A stretch of 64,000 bases of DNA from Ramlibacter humi (GCF_004681975.1 NZ_SMLK01000007.1:124001-188000); one strand, 5' to 3'; counted from the first letter of the stretch, positions 50,931-60,065 are shown. Program-made: numbers and translations. The notes: generated by a model from the sequence alone, not told the origin.

Positions 50931-52081
50931 GCTCCCGAATCCGCTATGCGATGGTCGGCGGCGGCCAGGGCGCTTTCATCGGCGCGGTGCACCGCAAGGC
51001 GATGGCGCTGGACGGCCAGTTCGAGATGGTCGCCGGCGCGCTCTCGTCGACGCCGGAAAAGTCGCGCGCCTCGGGCCGTGAACTGGGCTTGCGCGACGAC
51101 CGCAACCACGCCGACTGGCGCACGCTGCTGGCGGACGAGTTGAAGCGCGACGTGTCCGAACGCGCGCAGCTGGTCTGCATCGTCACGCCCAACTTCCTGC
51201 ATCACCCGGTGGCCATGGCCTTCGTCCAAGCCGGCTTCAACGTGGCCTGCGACAAGCCCCTGGTGCAGACCGGCGCGCAGGCGCGCGAACTGGCGCAGGC
51301 CGTCGTGAAGAGCGGCGTGGTGTTCGGCGTCACCTACAACTACACCGGCTACCCCATGGTGCGGCAGGCGCGCGAGATGATCCGCGCGGGCACGCTCGGC
51401 ACGTTGCGCAAGGTGCACGTCGAATACCACCAGGGCTGGCTGTCCACCGCCGAGGAAACCAGCGGCAACAAGCAGGCCGAGTGGCGCGCCGACCCCTCGC
51501 GCGGCGGCCCGGGTGGCGCCATCGGCGACATCGGCTCGCATGCCGAGAACCTGGTGGCCACCGTCACCGGCCTGAAGCTGGAGCGCCTCTGCGCCGACCT
51601 GGGCACGCTGGTGCCGGGCCGCGCGGTGGACGACGACGCCGCGGTGCTGATGCATTTCGAAGGCGGCGCGCGCGGCATCCTGTCCGCGTCGCAGGTGATG
51701 GCGGGCGTGGAGAACGGCCTGCGCCTGCGTGTGTCCGGCACGCAGGGCACGCTGGAATGGCACCAGGAAGAACCCAACCGCCTGCTGCACAGCCCCATCG
51801 ACGGCCCGCCGCGCGTGCTGACGCGCAACGCGCCCTGGCTGTGCGAAGCCGCGCGCCGCGCCAGCCGCATCCCGCCGGGGCATCCGGAAGGCTTTCTGGA
51901 GGCTTTCGCCAACGTCTACCTGGGCATCGCCGCCGCGGTGCGCGCGCGCGAGACGGGGCAACCGGCCGATCCCATCGACGCCGACTTCCCCGGCATCGAA
52001 GCCGGCGTGCGCGGTGTCGAGTTCCTCGAAGCCGTGCTGGCTTCCGCGAAGAGCGAAACGAAGTGGACGCCGCTGCGGTGA
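50927..52081 (+). CDS. Gfo/Idh/MocA-family oxidoreductase
   Basis: The 384-residue product starts with a Rossmann fold ([20 protein letters not shown]). It has the family motif [20 protein letters not shown] with the catalytic Lys (DKP where EKP is usual), and [17 protein letters not shown] with the catalytic His. It oxidises or reduces a sugar or inositol with NAD(P). The GTG start at 50927 overlaps the isomerase stop. With the isomerase it may form a 3-keto-sugar type pathway, which is inference. Confidence 0.92.
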   Translation: MSSRIRYAMVGGGQGAFIGAVHRKAMALDGQFEMVAGALSSTPEKSRASGRELGLRDDRNHADWRTLLADELKRDVSERAQLVCIVTPNFLHHPVAMAFVQAGFNVACDKPLVQTGAQARELAQAVVKSGVVFGVTYNYTGYPMVRQAREMIRAGTLGTLRKVHVEYHQGWLSTAEETSGNKQAEWRADPSRGGPGGAIGDIGSHAENLVATVTGLKLERLCADLGTLVPGRAVDDDAAVLMHFEGGARGILSASQVMAGVENGLRLRVSGTQGTLEWHQEEPNRLLHSPIDGPPRVLTRNAPWLCEAARRASRIPPGHPEGFLEAFANVYLGIAAAVRARETGQPADPIDADFPGIEAGVRGVEFLEAVLASAKSETKWTPLR

Positions 52082-52090
52082 GTGTTGTCA

Positions 52091-52109
52091 TGCCGGGCTT
52101 GACCCGGCA
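52091..52109. terminator. Palindrome between convergent genes
   Basis: TGCCGGG-CTTGA-CCCGGCA is a stable hairpin nine bases after the oxidoreductase stop and 14 bases from the stop of the opposing Bug gene. There is no T-run on either side. It could act as a weak bidirectional terminator or be one copy of a known short palindromic repeat. Confidence 0.55.
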
Positions 52110-52123
52110 CCCACCACCGGCGC

Positions 52124-53122
52124 TCAGTCCAGCGTGATCTTCGCCGCCTTCACCACGCGGCCCCAGCGCGGGATCTCGCGCGCGATCAGCTCGCCGAAAG
52201 CCTGCGGCGTCGCCGGCGTGGGCTCCGCGCCTTCGGAAGCCAGCCGGCTGCGCACCTCCTCCGAGCCCAGCGCGTCGTTCACCTGCTTGTTCAGCAAGGC
52301 CACGACATCGGCCGGCGTGCCCGCGGGCGCGACGATGCCGTACCACTGGTCCGCCTCGAAGCCCTGGGTGCCGGGCACGCCGCTCTCGGCAACGGCCGGC
52401 ACGTCCGGCAGCAGCGGCAGGCGCTTCGGACTGGACACGGCCAGCGCGCGCATGCGGCCCGACTTGATGTGCGGCAGCAGCGCGGGCGCGCCGGTGAACA
52501 GCACCTGCACCTGGCCGGCCAGCAGGTCGGTGACCGAAGGCGCGGTGCCGCGGTACGGGATGTGCAGGAACGAGCTGCCCGTCTGTACCTTGAAGTACTC
52601 CATCGTCATGTGCGCGGCGCTGCCGTTGCCGCCCGAGCCGTAGGCCAGGCTGCCCGGTTTCGCCTTCGCCAGCGCCACCAGTTCCCGCAGCGTCTTCGCG
52701 GGCACGGCCGCATTGACCACCAGCACGTTGGGCACGCGCGCGACCCACGCCACCGGCGTGAAGCTCTTGAGCGGGTCGTAGCCCAGCTTCGGGTAGAGGG
52801 AGGGATTGGCCGCCAGCGTGCCGGTGTGGCCCATGAACAGCGTGTAGCCGTCGGCCGGCGACTTGGCCGCGCGCTCGCCGGCGATGGAGCCACCCGCGCC
52901 GGGCACGTTGTCGATGACCACCGGCTGGCGCAGCGCGCGCCCCAATTCCTGGCCGATGGCGCGGCCCAGCACGTCGGCCGAGCCACCCGGCGTGAACGGC
53001 ACGATCAGGTGGATGGGGCGCGCCGGCCAGGCTTGCGCAAAAGCAGCGCCGGCCGCGCCAAGCGGCAGCGCCGCGAGTTGCGCCAGCACGCGCCGGCGAT
53101 CAAGACAGTGGATGGGCTGCAT
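52124..53122 (-). CDS. Bug-family tripartite tricarboxylate receptor
   Basis: The 332-residue protein has a signal peptide (about 1-30: RRRVLAQLAALPLGAAGAAF, then AQAWP) and Bug motifs RPIHLIVPFTPGGSADVLGR, VIDNVPGAGGSIAGERAAKS, PADGYTLFMGHTGTLAANPS, and SFLHIPYRGTAPSVTDLLAG. The ATG at 53122 is preferred to 53149 because it gives a normal signal peptide. It stands alone with no enzyme or permease partner. The ligand is unknown. Confidence 0.94.
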   Translation of the reverse strand: MQPIHCLDRRRVLAQLAALPLGAAGAAFAQAWPARPIHLIVPFTPGGSADVLGRAIGQELGRALRQPVVIDNVPGAGGSIAGERAAKSPADGYTLFMGHTGTLAANPSLYPKLGYDPLKSFTPVAWVARVPNVLVVNAAVPAKTLRELVALAKAKPGSLAYGSGGNGSAAHMTMEYFKVQTGSSFLHIPYRGTAPSVTDLLAGQVQVLFTGAPALLPHIKSGRMRALAVSSPKRLPLLPDVPAVAESGVPGTQGFEADQWYGIVAPAGTPADVVALLNKQVNDALGSEEVRSRLASEGAEPTPATPQAFGELIAREIPRWGRVVKAAKITLD

Positions 53123-53196
53123 GCGCGCGATTGTCCCGCGCGCCTGCAAAGCTCATGTATCCGCGCATCCGCGCTGCGGGATTAAAGTGGCGGCCC

Positions 53197-53493
53197 ATGT
53201 CCGCCGCCGAAACCAGCGCCACCCGGCTCGTCCGCGTGCACGGCCTCGTGCAAGGCGTGGGCTACCGCTGGGCCTGCGTGCAGCATGCCCGGGCGCTGGG
53301 CCTTCTCGGCTGGGTGCGCAACCGCGGCGACGGCACCGTCGAAGCCCTGCTGCAAGGCCCCGCCTCGCATGTCGAACAGATGTGCGCGTGGATGCGCGAC
53401 GAGGTGCCCTCCGCGCAAGTGGACCAGCTGGAAGTGCTCGACGCCCCGCCCGTTCCCCACCTGGACGGCTTCGAGCAGCGGCCCACGATCTGA
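53197..53493 (+). CDS. acyP: Acylphosphatase
   Basis: This 98-residue small enzyme hydrolyses acyl phosphates. The signatures are RLVRVHGLVQGVGYRWACVQ with the phosphate-binding Arg and GLLGWVRNRGDGTVEALLQG with the catalytic Asn. Its length is typical. It lies 43 bases before the DAHP synthase gene and may share its transcript. Confidence 0.93.
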   Translation: MSAAETSATRLVRVHGLVQGVGYRWACVQHARALGLLGWVRNRGDGTVEALLQGPASHVEQMCAWMRDEVPSAQVDQLEVLDAPPVPHLDGFEQRPTI

Positions 53494-53536
53494 AGCGGCC
53501 GAAGGCCCACGTGGCCGCAGGCGATACTTCGTCCCC

Positions 53537-54634
53537 ATGGAACACGCCTTTCGCCCCGAGGGTGCCGAGGAGATGCCGCAGTCCACACGCCTGGACGACG
53601 TGCGCATCCGCGAGGTACGCCCGCTCATCTCGCCCGCCCTGCTGCAGGACGACATGCCCGCCGATACCGCCGTGCAGGACTTCGTCGAGCGCAGCCGCAA
53701 GCAGGCCGCGGACATCGTGCACGGCCGCGACCACCGCCTGCTGGCCATGGTGGGCCCCTGCTCCATCCACGACGCGGCCCAGGCCATCGAGTACGCGCAC
53801 AAGCTGCGCGCCCTGGCGGCCGAGCTGAAGGACGACCTGTTCGTCGTCATGCGCGTCTATTTCGAGAAGCCGCGCACGACCGTCGGCTGGAAGGGCTTCA
53901 TCAACGACCCCCGCCTGGACGGCAGCTTCCGCATCAACGAAGGCCTGCGCCGCGCGCGGTCGCTGCTGCTGGACCTGCAGAAGCTGGGCGTGCCCGCCGG
54001 CACCGAGTTCCTGGACCTGCTGAGCCCGCAATACATCGCCGACCTGGTGAGCTGGGGCGCCATCGGCGCGCGCACCACCGAAAGCCCCAGCCACCGCCAG
54101 CTGGCTTCCGGCCTGAGCTGCCCCATCGGGTTCAAGAACGGCACCGACGGCGGCGTGCAGATGGCGGCCGACGCGCTGGTGGCCTGCCGCGCGCCGCACG
54201 CGTTCATGGGCATGACCAAGATGGGCGTGGCCGCGGTGTTCGAAACCGCGGGCAACGACGACTGCCACATCATCCTGCGCGGCGGCACCGGCGGGCCCAA
54301 CTACTCGGCCCCCGACATCGAGGCGGCCTGCGCGCGCCTGGCAAAAAGCGGCGTCACGCAGCGCGTGATGGTCGACTGCTCGCACGCGAATTCACAGAAG
54401 GACTATCGCCGGCAAAGCGAAGCGGCGCGCGACGTCGCGAAGCAGATCGCGGCGGGCGAGAAACGCATCCTGGGCGTGATGATCGAAAGCCACCTGCAGG
54501 CGGGGCGGCAGGACCTGAAGCCCGGCGTGCCGCTGGCGCACGGCGTGTCCATCACCGACGGCTGCATCGGCTGGGAGGAGACCGGGACGGTGCTGCGCGA
54601 GCTGGCCGCGGCGGTGCGCGGCGCGCGCGCTTAA
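53537..54634 (+). CDS. aroG: 3-deoxy-7-phosphoheptulonate synthase (class I)
   Basis: The 365-residue enzyme joins phosphoenolpyruvate and erythrose 4-phosphate in the first step of aromatic amino acid synthesis. The family motifs are clear: LAMVGPCSIHDAAQAIEYA, YFEKPRTTVGWKGFINDPRL, GARTTESPSHRQLASGLSCP, IGFKNGTDG, and MVDCSHANSQKDYRRQS with a metal-binding His. It is of the AroF/G/H type normally inhibited by one aromatic amino acid; which one cannot be read with confidence. Its stop codon shares bases with the stop of the convergent idnD. Confidence 0.95.
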   Translation: MEHAFRPEGAEEMPQSTRLDDVRIREVRPLISPALLQDDMPADTAVQDFVERSRKQAADIVHGRDHRLLAMVGPCSIHDAAQAIEYAHKLRALAAELKDDLFVVMRVYFEKPRTTVGWKGFINDPRLDGSFRINEGLRRARSLLLDLQKLGVPAGTEFLDLLSPQYIADLVSWGAIGARTTESPSHRQLASGLSCPIGFKNGTDGGVQMAADALVACRAPHAFMGMTKMGVAAVFETAGNDDCHIILRGGTGGPNYSAPDIEAACARLAKSGVTQRVMVDCSHANSQKDYRRQSEAARDVAKQIAAGEKRILGVMIESHLQAGRQDLKPGVPLAHGVSITDGCIGWEETGTVLRELAAAVRGARA

Positions 54635-55722
54635 GCCGCCGCTTCGTCGAACGCGAGCAGCACCTTCATCGCCCGCTTGCGGTCGCTGGCCAGCTCGAAA
54701 GCCTCGCGGGCCTTCGCGATCGGGAAGGCGCCGGTCACCATCGGCTTCATGTCGACGCGGCCTTCGTTGATCAGGCGCACGGCCAGCGCGAACTCCGCGT
54801 GGAAGCGGAAGCTGCCGCACACGGTCAGCTCCTTCGCCACCACCAGGTTCTGCGGCAGGCTGACGTCGCCGCCCAGGCCCAGCTGCACCACCGTGCCGCG
54901 GGGGCGCATCGCGTCCAGCCCGGCCCGCAGCGCACGTTCGCTGCCGCTGCATTCCAGCATCACGTCGAAGGTGCCTTTGTCGGCGCTGAAGCGCTGCGGC
55001 CAATCCGGTTCGCTGGCCGCGTTGATGGTGTGGTGCGCCCCCATCGCCCGCGCGATGGCCAGCGTCTCGTCCGTGAGGTCGACGGCGGTGATCTCGGCGG
55101 CGCCGTGCACCAGCGCGGCGGCGACGGACAACGCGCCGATGGGGCCGCAACCGGACACCAGCACCTTCTTGCCCAGCAACGGACCGGCGCGCGACACGCC
55201 GTGCAGCGCGACGGAGAACGGTTCCGCCAGCGCCGCGTGCTGCAGGGCCACACCCCTGGCGATGGCTTCGCACTGCACCGCGTCGCACGTCAGCACCGCG
55301 CGAAAAGCACCTTCGACGTGCGGGTCGCGCATCGCGCTGCCGTAGAAGCGCATGTCCAGGCACTGGTTGGGCAAGCCTTCCAGGCAGTATCTGCAACGGC
55401 CGCAGGGGCGGCTGGGATTCACCGCCACACGATCCCCCACGCGCACGCGCGTCACGCCGCCGGCGACCGCGATCACCGTGCCCGCCACCTCGTGCCCCAG
55501 CGTCATCGGCCGCTTGATGCGCACCGTGCCGAAGCCGCCCTGATGGTAGTAGTGCAGGTCCGACCCGCAGATGCCGCCGTAGCCGACCTGCACGCGCACC
55601 TGCCCGGGACCCAGCGGTTCCACTTCGCGTTCGTCCACGCGCAGGTCGTGCGGCGCGTGGATCACCACGCACGGGCACGTCAGCCGATTCGCCTGCTGCA
55701 GCGGCTTGCCTTCGTCTTGCAT
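54631..55722 (-). CDS. idnD: L-idonate 5-dehydrogenase-like zinc alcohol dehydrogenase
   Basis: The 363-residue product is a zinc-dependent medium-chain dehydrogenase. The catalytic-zinc region is GGICGSDLHYYHQGGFGTVR and LGHEVAGTVIAV, the structural zinc loop is NPSRPCGRCRYCLEGLPNQC, and the NAD loop is VLVSGCGPIGALSVAAAL. SDLHYYHQGGFG is typical of L-idonate 5-dehydrogenases. It would convert L-idonate to 5-ketogluconate, the substrate of the SDR encoded eight bases upstream. No gluconate kinase or transporter is adjacent. Confidence 0.9.
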   Translation of the reverse strand: MQDEGKPLQQANRLTCPCVVIHAPHDLRVDEREVEPLGPGQVRVQVGYGGICGSDLHYYHQGGFGTVRIKRPMTLGHEVAGTVIAVAGGVTRVRVGDRVAVNPSRPCGRCRYCLEGLPNQCLDMRFYGSAMRDPHVEGAFRAVLTCDAVQCEAIARGVALQHAALAEPFSVALHGVSRAGPLLGKKVLVSGCGPIGALSVAAALVHGAAEITAVDLTDETLAIARAMGAHHTINAASEPDWPQRFSADKGTFDVMLECSGSERALRAGLDAMRPRGTVVQLGLGGDVSLPQNLVVAKELTVCGSFRFHAEFALAVRLINEGRVDMKPMVTGAFPIAKAREAFELASDRKRAMKVLLAFDEAAA

Positions 55723-55730
55723 CGCGGACC

Positions 55731-56495
55731 TCACAGGCTGGCGGTGATGCCGCCGTCGACGTAGAGGATGTGGCCGCTGACGAAGCTGGAAGCGTCGCTG
55801 GCCAGGAAGATGGCCGCGCCGGCCAGCTCGTGCACCTCGCCCCAGCGGCCCGCGGGCGTGCGCTTCGACAGCCAGTCGGTGAACGCGGCGTCCTGCACCA
55901 GCGCCTGCGTCAGCTCGGTCTTGAAGTAGCCGGGCCCCAGCCCGTTGACCTGGATGCCGAAGCGGCCCAGGTCGATGGCCATGCCCTTGGTGAGCATCTT
56001 CACCGCGCCCTTGGTGGCGGCGTAAGGCGCGATACCGGGGCGGCCCAGTTCGCTCTGCACCGAGCAGATGTTGATGATCTTGCCCCTGCCGCGCGGGATC
56101 ATGCGCTGCGCCACCGCGCGGCCGGCGAGGAACACGCTGTCGATGTTGGTGGACGACAGCCGGCGCCACGCGTCCACCGGGAACTCCGCGAACGGCGAGC
56201 GGTGCTGCATGCCGGCGTTGTTCACCAGGATGTCGATCGGCCCTTGGGCTTCGATCCGCGCCACGCCCTGCTCCACCGCGGCTTCGTCGGTGACGTCGAA
56301 GGCGGCGGCGCGCACGTCGTGGCCCTGGGCCGCGAGCGCCGCGCGCGCTTCCTCCAGCTTCACCGCATCGCGCGCATTGAGCACCACGCGGGCGCCCGCT
56401 TGCGCCAGCGCCTGCGCGAGCGCGAAGCCGATGCCCTTGCTGGAGCCGGTGATGAGCGCCGTGCGCCCTGTCAGGTCGAAGAGTGGGAAGCTCAT
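55731..56495 (-). CDS. idnO: Gluconate 5-dehydrogenase-like SDR
   Basis: The 254-residue short-chain dehydrogenase has TGSSKGIGFALAQALAQAGA, NNAGMQHRSPFAEFPVDAW and the catalytic YxxxK in APYAATKGAVKMLTKGMAI. MQHR after NNAG is typical of the IdnO/Gno group. It would reduce 5-ketogluconate to D-gluconate. Its product and that of idnD form the idonate pathway pair. It is first in the two-gene unit. Confidence 0.9.
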   Translation of the reverse strand: MSFPLFDLTGRTALITGSSKGIGFALAQALAQAGARVVLNARDAVKLEEARAALAAQGHDVRAAAFDVTDEAAVEQGVARIEAQGPIDILVNNAGMQHRSPFAEFPVDAWRRLSSTNIDSVFLAGRAVAQRMIPRGRGKIINICSVQSELGRPGIAPYAATKGAVKMLTKGMAIDLGRFGIQVNGLGPGYFKTELTQALVQDAAFTDWLSKRTPAGRWGEVHELAGAAIFLASDASSFVSGHILYVDGGITASL

Positions 56496-56513
56496 CGGCC
56501 CATGATAGGTGCT

Positions 56514-57203
56514 TCAGTTCCCGGCGCCGAACTCCGTGGCCGAAGGGCCGGCCAGCCACAGCGAGCCGGGGTAGTAGCCCTCGAAGTCGAGGCGGATGCG
56601 TTCGTACGGCAGGTCCGACCAGACGCCGTGGTCGCGCAGGTAGGTCATCTGCTGGCGGCCCTGCGCATCCATGGCCTGCAGCACCGCGTCGTGTTCGCCG
56701 TCGAAGTCGGTCGGCGGCACTTTCATGCGGGCGCACAGTTCGGCGTTGAACGCGGGCGAAGCCTTGAGCCACTTGCCGTCGATGCACAGCGCGGCCCAGC
56801 CGTGGTCCAGGAAGATCTCGCGTCCGCCCATGCGCTCGCGCAGCTTGGGTGAGTTGAGGTGGTTGGTCACGTCCGACAGGCCCACCGCGCTGGGGATGCC
56901 GACGGCACGCGCCGCCGCCGCCAGCAGCACGGCCTTGGGAATGCAGAACGCGCGCCCGTCCTGCAGCACCGTGCTGGCACGGAACCACTCGGGCTTCATC
57001 CGGATGTGGTACGGGTCGTAGCGGATGCGGTCGCGCACCGCGTCGAAGAGCCGCACCGCCTTCTCACGCGTGCCGCGCGCGTCACCCACGGCGTCGTGGG
57101 CGAAAGCCCGCACCGCGGGATGTTCGTGGTCGAGGAACTCCGTGGCCTCCAGCCACGCGGCACCGGGTTCGGGCCAGCCGAAGGGGGAATATTCGAACGT
57201 CAT
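56514..57203 (-). CDS. Transglutaminase-like cysteine protease-fold protein
   Basis: The 229-residue product has the transglutaminase-superfamily catalytic pattern: DGRAFCIPKAVLLAAAARAV with the nucleophilic Cys, then FLDHGWAALCIDGKWLKASP with the His, and an Asp in the following region. The N-terminal part includes VRDRIRYDPYHIRMKPEWFR. Bacterial members are often amidases or proteases of unknown target. It lies 23 bases after the MATE gene on the same strand and may belong to that operon. Confidence 0.88.
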   Translation of the reverse strand: MTFEYSPFGWPEPGAAWLEATEFLDHEHPAVRAFAHDAVGDARGTREKAVRLFDAVRDRIRYDPYHIRMKPEWFRASTVLQDGRAFCIPKAVLLAAAARAVGIPSAVGLSDVTNHLNSPKLRERMGGREIFLDHGWAALCIDGKWLKASPAFNAELCARMKVPPTDFDGEHDAVLQAMDAQGRQQMTYLRDHGVWSDLPYERIRLDFEGYYPGSLWLAGPSATEFGAGN

Positions 57204-57226
57204 CGCCGTAGTGTGGCGCAAGCCGC

Positions 57227-58600
57227 CTACCGGCTCCAGTCGCTGCGCGCGGTGGCGATGCCCACCGTCAACCCCATCGCGGCGAAGCTCACCGCGATGA
57301 CGGCGGTCAGCGCCGGCATGGAAGGCGCGGCGAGCCCGCGCACGGCCAGCCAGCCGCCCGTGGCCACCACGGCCATGCGAGTGGCCGTCGCCACCAGCGG
57401 CCACAGCAACCGCCCCGCGCCCTGGGACGCGAAGAACAGCGCGAGGCCCAGGCCGAAGAAGCCGTAGCAGGCGCCCACCACGCGCAGGTAGCCGGTGCCC
57501 GCGCCGCGGATCGCCGCGTCGTTGGTGAACAGGTTCATCCACGCCGCCGGGAAGAGGGCCGCCCACGCGCCGATCGCTCCCGTGATGGCGAACACCAGCG
57601 CGGAGCCGAGCCACGTCACCTGCTTCGCACGCACGGACTGTCCCGCGCCGAGATTGGTGGCGACCATCGCTGTCAGCGCGCTGCCGACGCCGAAGGCGAT
57701 GGGCACCAGGATGTATTCCAGCCGGGCGGCGATGCCGTAACCCGCCACGACCGCGGGACCGAACGCCGCCATCCACGCGGTCGCCAGCGCGATGGAGGTG
57801 TTGCTGATCACCGGGCTCAGGGAAGCGGGCAGCCCTACGCGCAGGATGCGGTGGAACAGCTCGCGGTCCAGGTTCCAGCGCGTGCGCAGGATGTCCACCG
57901 CGCCGGCGCGACGCGACAGCCACAAGGCGAGCCCGATGCCCGCGACGCCGTTGGAGACCAGCGTGCTGGTGGCCGCGCCGGCCACCCCCAGCGCGGGCAA
58001 AGGTCCGGCGCCGAACACGAGCGCGGGGCACAGCAGCAGGTGCACCGCCGTCGTGGTGAGCAGCGCCAGCGCCGCGGCCAGCATCTCGCCCGTGCCGCGC
58101 ACGATGCCCGCCATCACATTGGTGAGCCACACGACGGCCGCGCCGCCGAACAGCACGCCCGCATAGCGGCCGGCCGTCTCCAGCACGGAGCCGCGGCCGC
58201 CCATCGCCGTGAACACCACGCCGCTGGTGCCCAGCACGGTGAACAGCAGCGAAGCGGCGATGGCGATCAGCATCGCGTGCTGCGCCAGGCGCGAGGCCAG
58301 CGCGCGGTCGCCCGCACCCAGCGCGCGCGCCACCGCGCCGGTGGTGGCGGCGCCCATGCCGCCCGCGGACATCTGCAGCATCAACATCGCGAGCGGCAGC
58401 ACGAGCGCGACACCGGCCAGCGCCTCGGACCCCAGGCGGCCGAGGATGAAACCGTCGTAGCCGATCACCACCGTGCTGGCGAACAGGCCCACCACGTTGG
58501 GCGTGGACAGCCGCATCAGCGTGGGCACCACCGCGCCGTGCAGCATGCGCTGCGTGGGCGCGGCGGTGGTGGCGGCCGCGACCATCGTGGCCGTGTTCAT
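57227..58600 (-). CDS. MATE-family efflux transporter
   Basis: The 457-residue membrane protein has about twelve segments arranged as two similar halves, with MATE stretches RLSTPNVVGLFASTVVIGYD near the N-terminus and VGLPASLSPVISNTSIALAT at the start of the second half. It exports cationic or other drugs by proton or sodium antiport. Its start overlaps the SDR stop (ATGA). A TetR operator lies upstream of that SDR, so the pump is probably repressed by the nearby TetR protein. Confidence 0.9.
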   Translation of the reverse strand: MNTATMVAAATTAAPTQRMLHGAVVPTLMRLSTPNVVGLFASTVVIGYDGFILGRLGSEALAGVALVLPLAMLMLQMSAGGMGAATTGAVARALGAGDRALASRLAQHAMLIAIAASLLFTVLGTSGVVFTAMGGRGSVLETAGRYAGVLFGGAAVVWLTNVMAGIVRGTGEMLAAALALLTTTAVHLLLCPALVFGAGPLPALGVAGAATSTLVSNGVAGIGLALWLSRRAGAVDILRTRWNLDRELFHRILRVGLPASLSPVISNTSIALATAWMAAFGPAVVAGYGIAARLEYILVPIAFGVGSALTAMVATNLGAGQSVRAKQVTWLGSALVFAITGAIGAWAALFPAAWMNLFTNDAAIRGAGTGYLRVVGACYGFFGLGLALFFASQGAGRLLWPLVATATRMAVVATGGWLAVRGLAAPSMPALTAVIAVSFAAMGLTVGIATARSDWSR

Positions 58601-59301
58601 GCGGCCGCCAGGTACGCGGGCTGCTCCGACGACAGGCTGCGCTTCACCTGCCGCGTCAGGTCGTCCGCGATGATCTCCTCGGCGCCCGCCTCGAATTCGT
58701 CGAACGCCCGGCGCACGATGTCCTGCGGCGTGGACTTGGGCGCGTCCAGCCCCCTGGTGAGGTCCGTGTCCACGAAGCCCATGTGCATGCCCGCGACCCT
58801 GGTGCCTTGCCCGCGCAGTTCGTGCCGCAGGCCGTTGGTCAACGCCCACGCCGCCGACTTGGTGGCGCCGTACACACCGAGCAATGGCCGGTTGATCCAG
58901 CTGGCGATCGACAGCACGTTGAGGATGGCGCCGCCGCCGCCGTTGCGCGCCAGCACCGGCGCGAAGGCCTGCGCCATGCGGAGGGTGCCGAAGAAGTTGG
59001 TCTCCAGCTGGCGCCGCGCCGAATCGATGGCGCCTTCGGCCAGGAAGCCGCCGGCCGTGGCGATGCCGGCGTTGTTCACCAGGATCTGCACGTCGCCGCA
59101 CTCGCGCGCGGCGGCCGCGACCTGCTCCGCGTCGTTCACGTCCAGCCGGATGGGCACGACGCCGGGCAGCGTCACCGTGCCAGGGTCCCGCGCGGCGGCA
59201 TAGACGCGTTTCGCGCCACGGGCCAGCGCCTCGCGCGCGAACGCCAGGCCGATGCCGCGGTTGGCACCGGTGATGAGAAGGGTCTTGTCTTTCAGCTGCA
59301 T
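58597..59301 (-). CDS. Short-chain dehydrogenase/reductase
   Basis: The 234-residue product has TLLITGANRGIGLAFAREAL, NNAGIATAGGFLAEGAID and the YxxxK in GVYGATKSAAWALTNGLR, with Ser in LNVLSIASW. I start at the ATG at 59301 (MQLKDKTLL, with GGAGA upstream); an ATG at 59331 would place the start inside the operator. Its substrate is unknown. It heads the unit with the MATE pump. Confidence 0.9.
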   Translation of the reverse strand: MQLKDKTLLITGANRGIGLAFAREALARGAKRVYAAARDPGTVTLPGVVPIRLDVNDAEQVAAAARECGDVQILVNNAGIATAGGFLAEGAIDSARRQLETNFFGTLRMAQAFAPVLARNGGGGAILNVLSIASWINRPLLGVYGATKSAAWALTNGLRHELRGQGTRVAGMHMGFVDTDLTRGLDAPKSTPQDIVRRAFDEFEAGAEEIIADDLTRQVKRSLSSEQPAYLAAA

Positions 59302-59315
59302 GGCGGTCTCCAGGG

Positions 59316-59333
59316 ATATGACGGTCGTCATAT
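59316..59333. promoter_or_regulatory. TetR operator, site 1
   Basis: ATATGACGGTCGTCATAT is an inverted repeat with eight pairing bases per side and a two-base mismatched centre, upstream of the SDR-MATE unit. It differs at only two bases from the site at 59993-60010 beside the TetR gene. Confidence 0.75.
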
Positions 59334-59375
59334 TTCAGGTCGAAGGAATCGGGCGCGGTGCGTCGATGGGACGCG

Positions 59376-59972
59376 TCAGCGTTTCCGGGCGGGAGGGGAA
59401 TCGAATTGCTCGAGCAGCGAGCGCCGCGTGGCGACCAGCAGCGCGCGGCCGCGGGCGTTGTCGCCCAGCGTGCGCGCCAGCTGCAGCGTGCCGACCAGCT
59501 GGCCGGCCACCACGCCGGCGGCTCCAGCCGGCGCCTTGGGGCCGAGCGCATCGGCCACGCCGGACAGCAGCGCCTCGACGCGCACCACGGCGGCGTCGCG
59601 CACCTGCGCCGTCTGCCGCGGCATCTCGGAGCCCAGCGCCGCCACCGGGCAGCCGGTGTCGGGCGAGCGCAGGTGGCGGTCGGCCAGGTAGTTGTCCACC
59701 AGCGCGCGGAAACGGCTGTGGCCCTTGGCGACGGAAGCTTCCATGCCGGCCTTCAGCCTTTCGCGGCTGTCGTGGCCGGCCTGCTCCAGCGCTTCGGCCA
59801 GCAGGTCGTCACGCGAGGGAAAGTGGGCGTAGAAGCCGCCGTGCGTGAGGCCGGCGCGCTTCATCACGTCGGCCACGCCGATGCCGGCGAAGCCCGCGCC
59901 GCGGATGGCATGCGCGGCGGTGCGCACGATGCGGTCGTGGGTCAGCTGCTTGCGGGTGGGCGCCGTGTCCAT
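59376..59972 (-). CDS. TetR-family transcriptional repressor
   Basis: The 198-residue protein has an N-terminal helix-turn-helix (about 8-55: RIVRTAAHAIRGAGFAGIGV, VMKRAGLTHGGFYAHFPSRD) and a helical ligand domain with GCPVAALGSEMPRQTAQVR. THGGFYAHF resembles the AcrR/NemR-like group that senses electrophiles or drugs. Two matching palindromes flank its gene, so it probably represses itself, the divergent SDR gene and the SDR-MATE unit downstream. Confidence 0.92.
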   Translation of the reverse strand: MDTAPTRKQLTHDRIVRTAAHAIRGAGFAGIGVADVMKRAGLTHGGFYAHFPSRDDLLAEALEQAGHDSRERLKAGMEASVAKGHSRFRALVDNYLADRHLRSPDTGCPVAALGSEMPRQTAQVRDAAVVRVEALLSGVADALGPKAPAGAAGVVAGQLVGTLQLARTLGDNARGRALLVATRRSLLEQFDSPPARKR

Positions 59973-59990
59973 GGCCGCCACTGTAGCCGC

Positions 59991-60012
59991 GAATATGATG
60001 ATCGTCATATTC
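59991..60012. promoter_or_regulatory. TetR operator, site 2
   Basis: The core ATATGATGATCGTCATAT (59993-60010) is extended by GA and TC into a 22-base palindrome with one mismatched pair. It lies in the 93-base gap between the divergent tetR-type gene and the SDR gene at 60066. Confidence 0.75.
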
Positions 60013-60065
60013 GTGCGGGCATTCGGCGGGTTTGCGAAGATGGCGGCCGATCCAGGAGCACCGCC

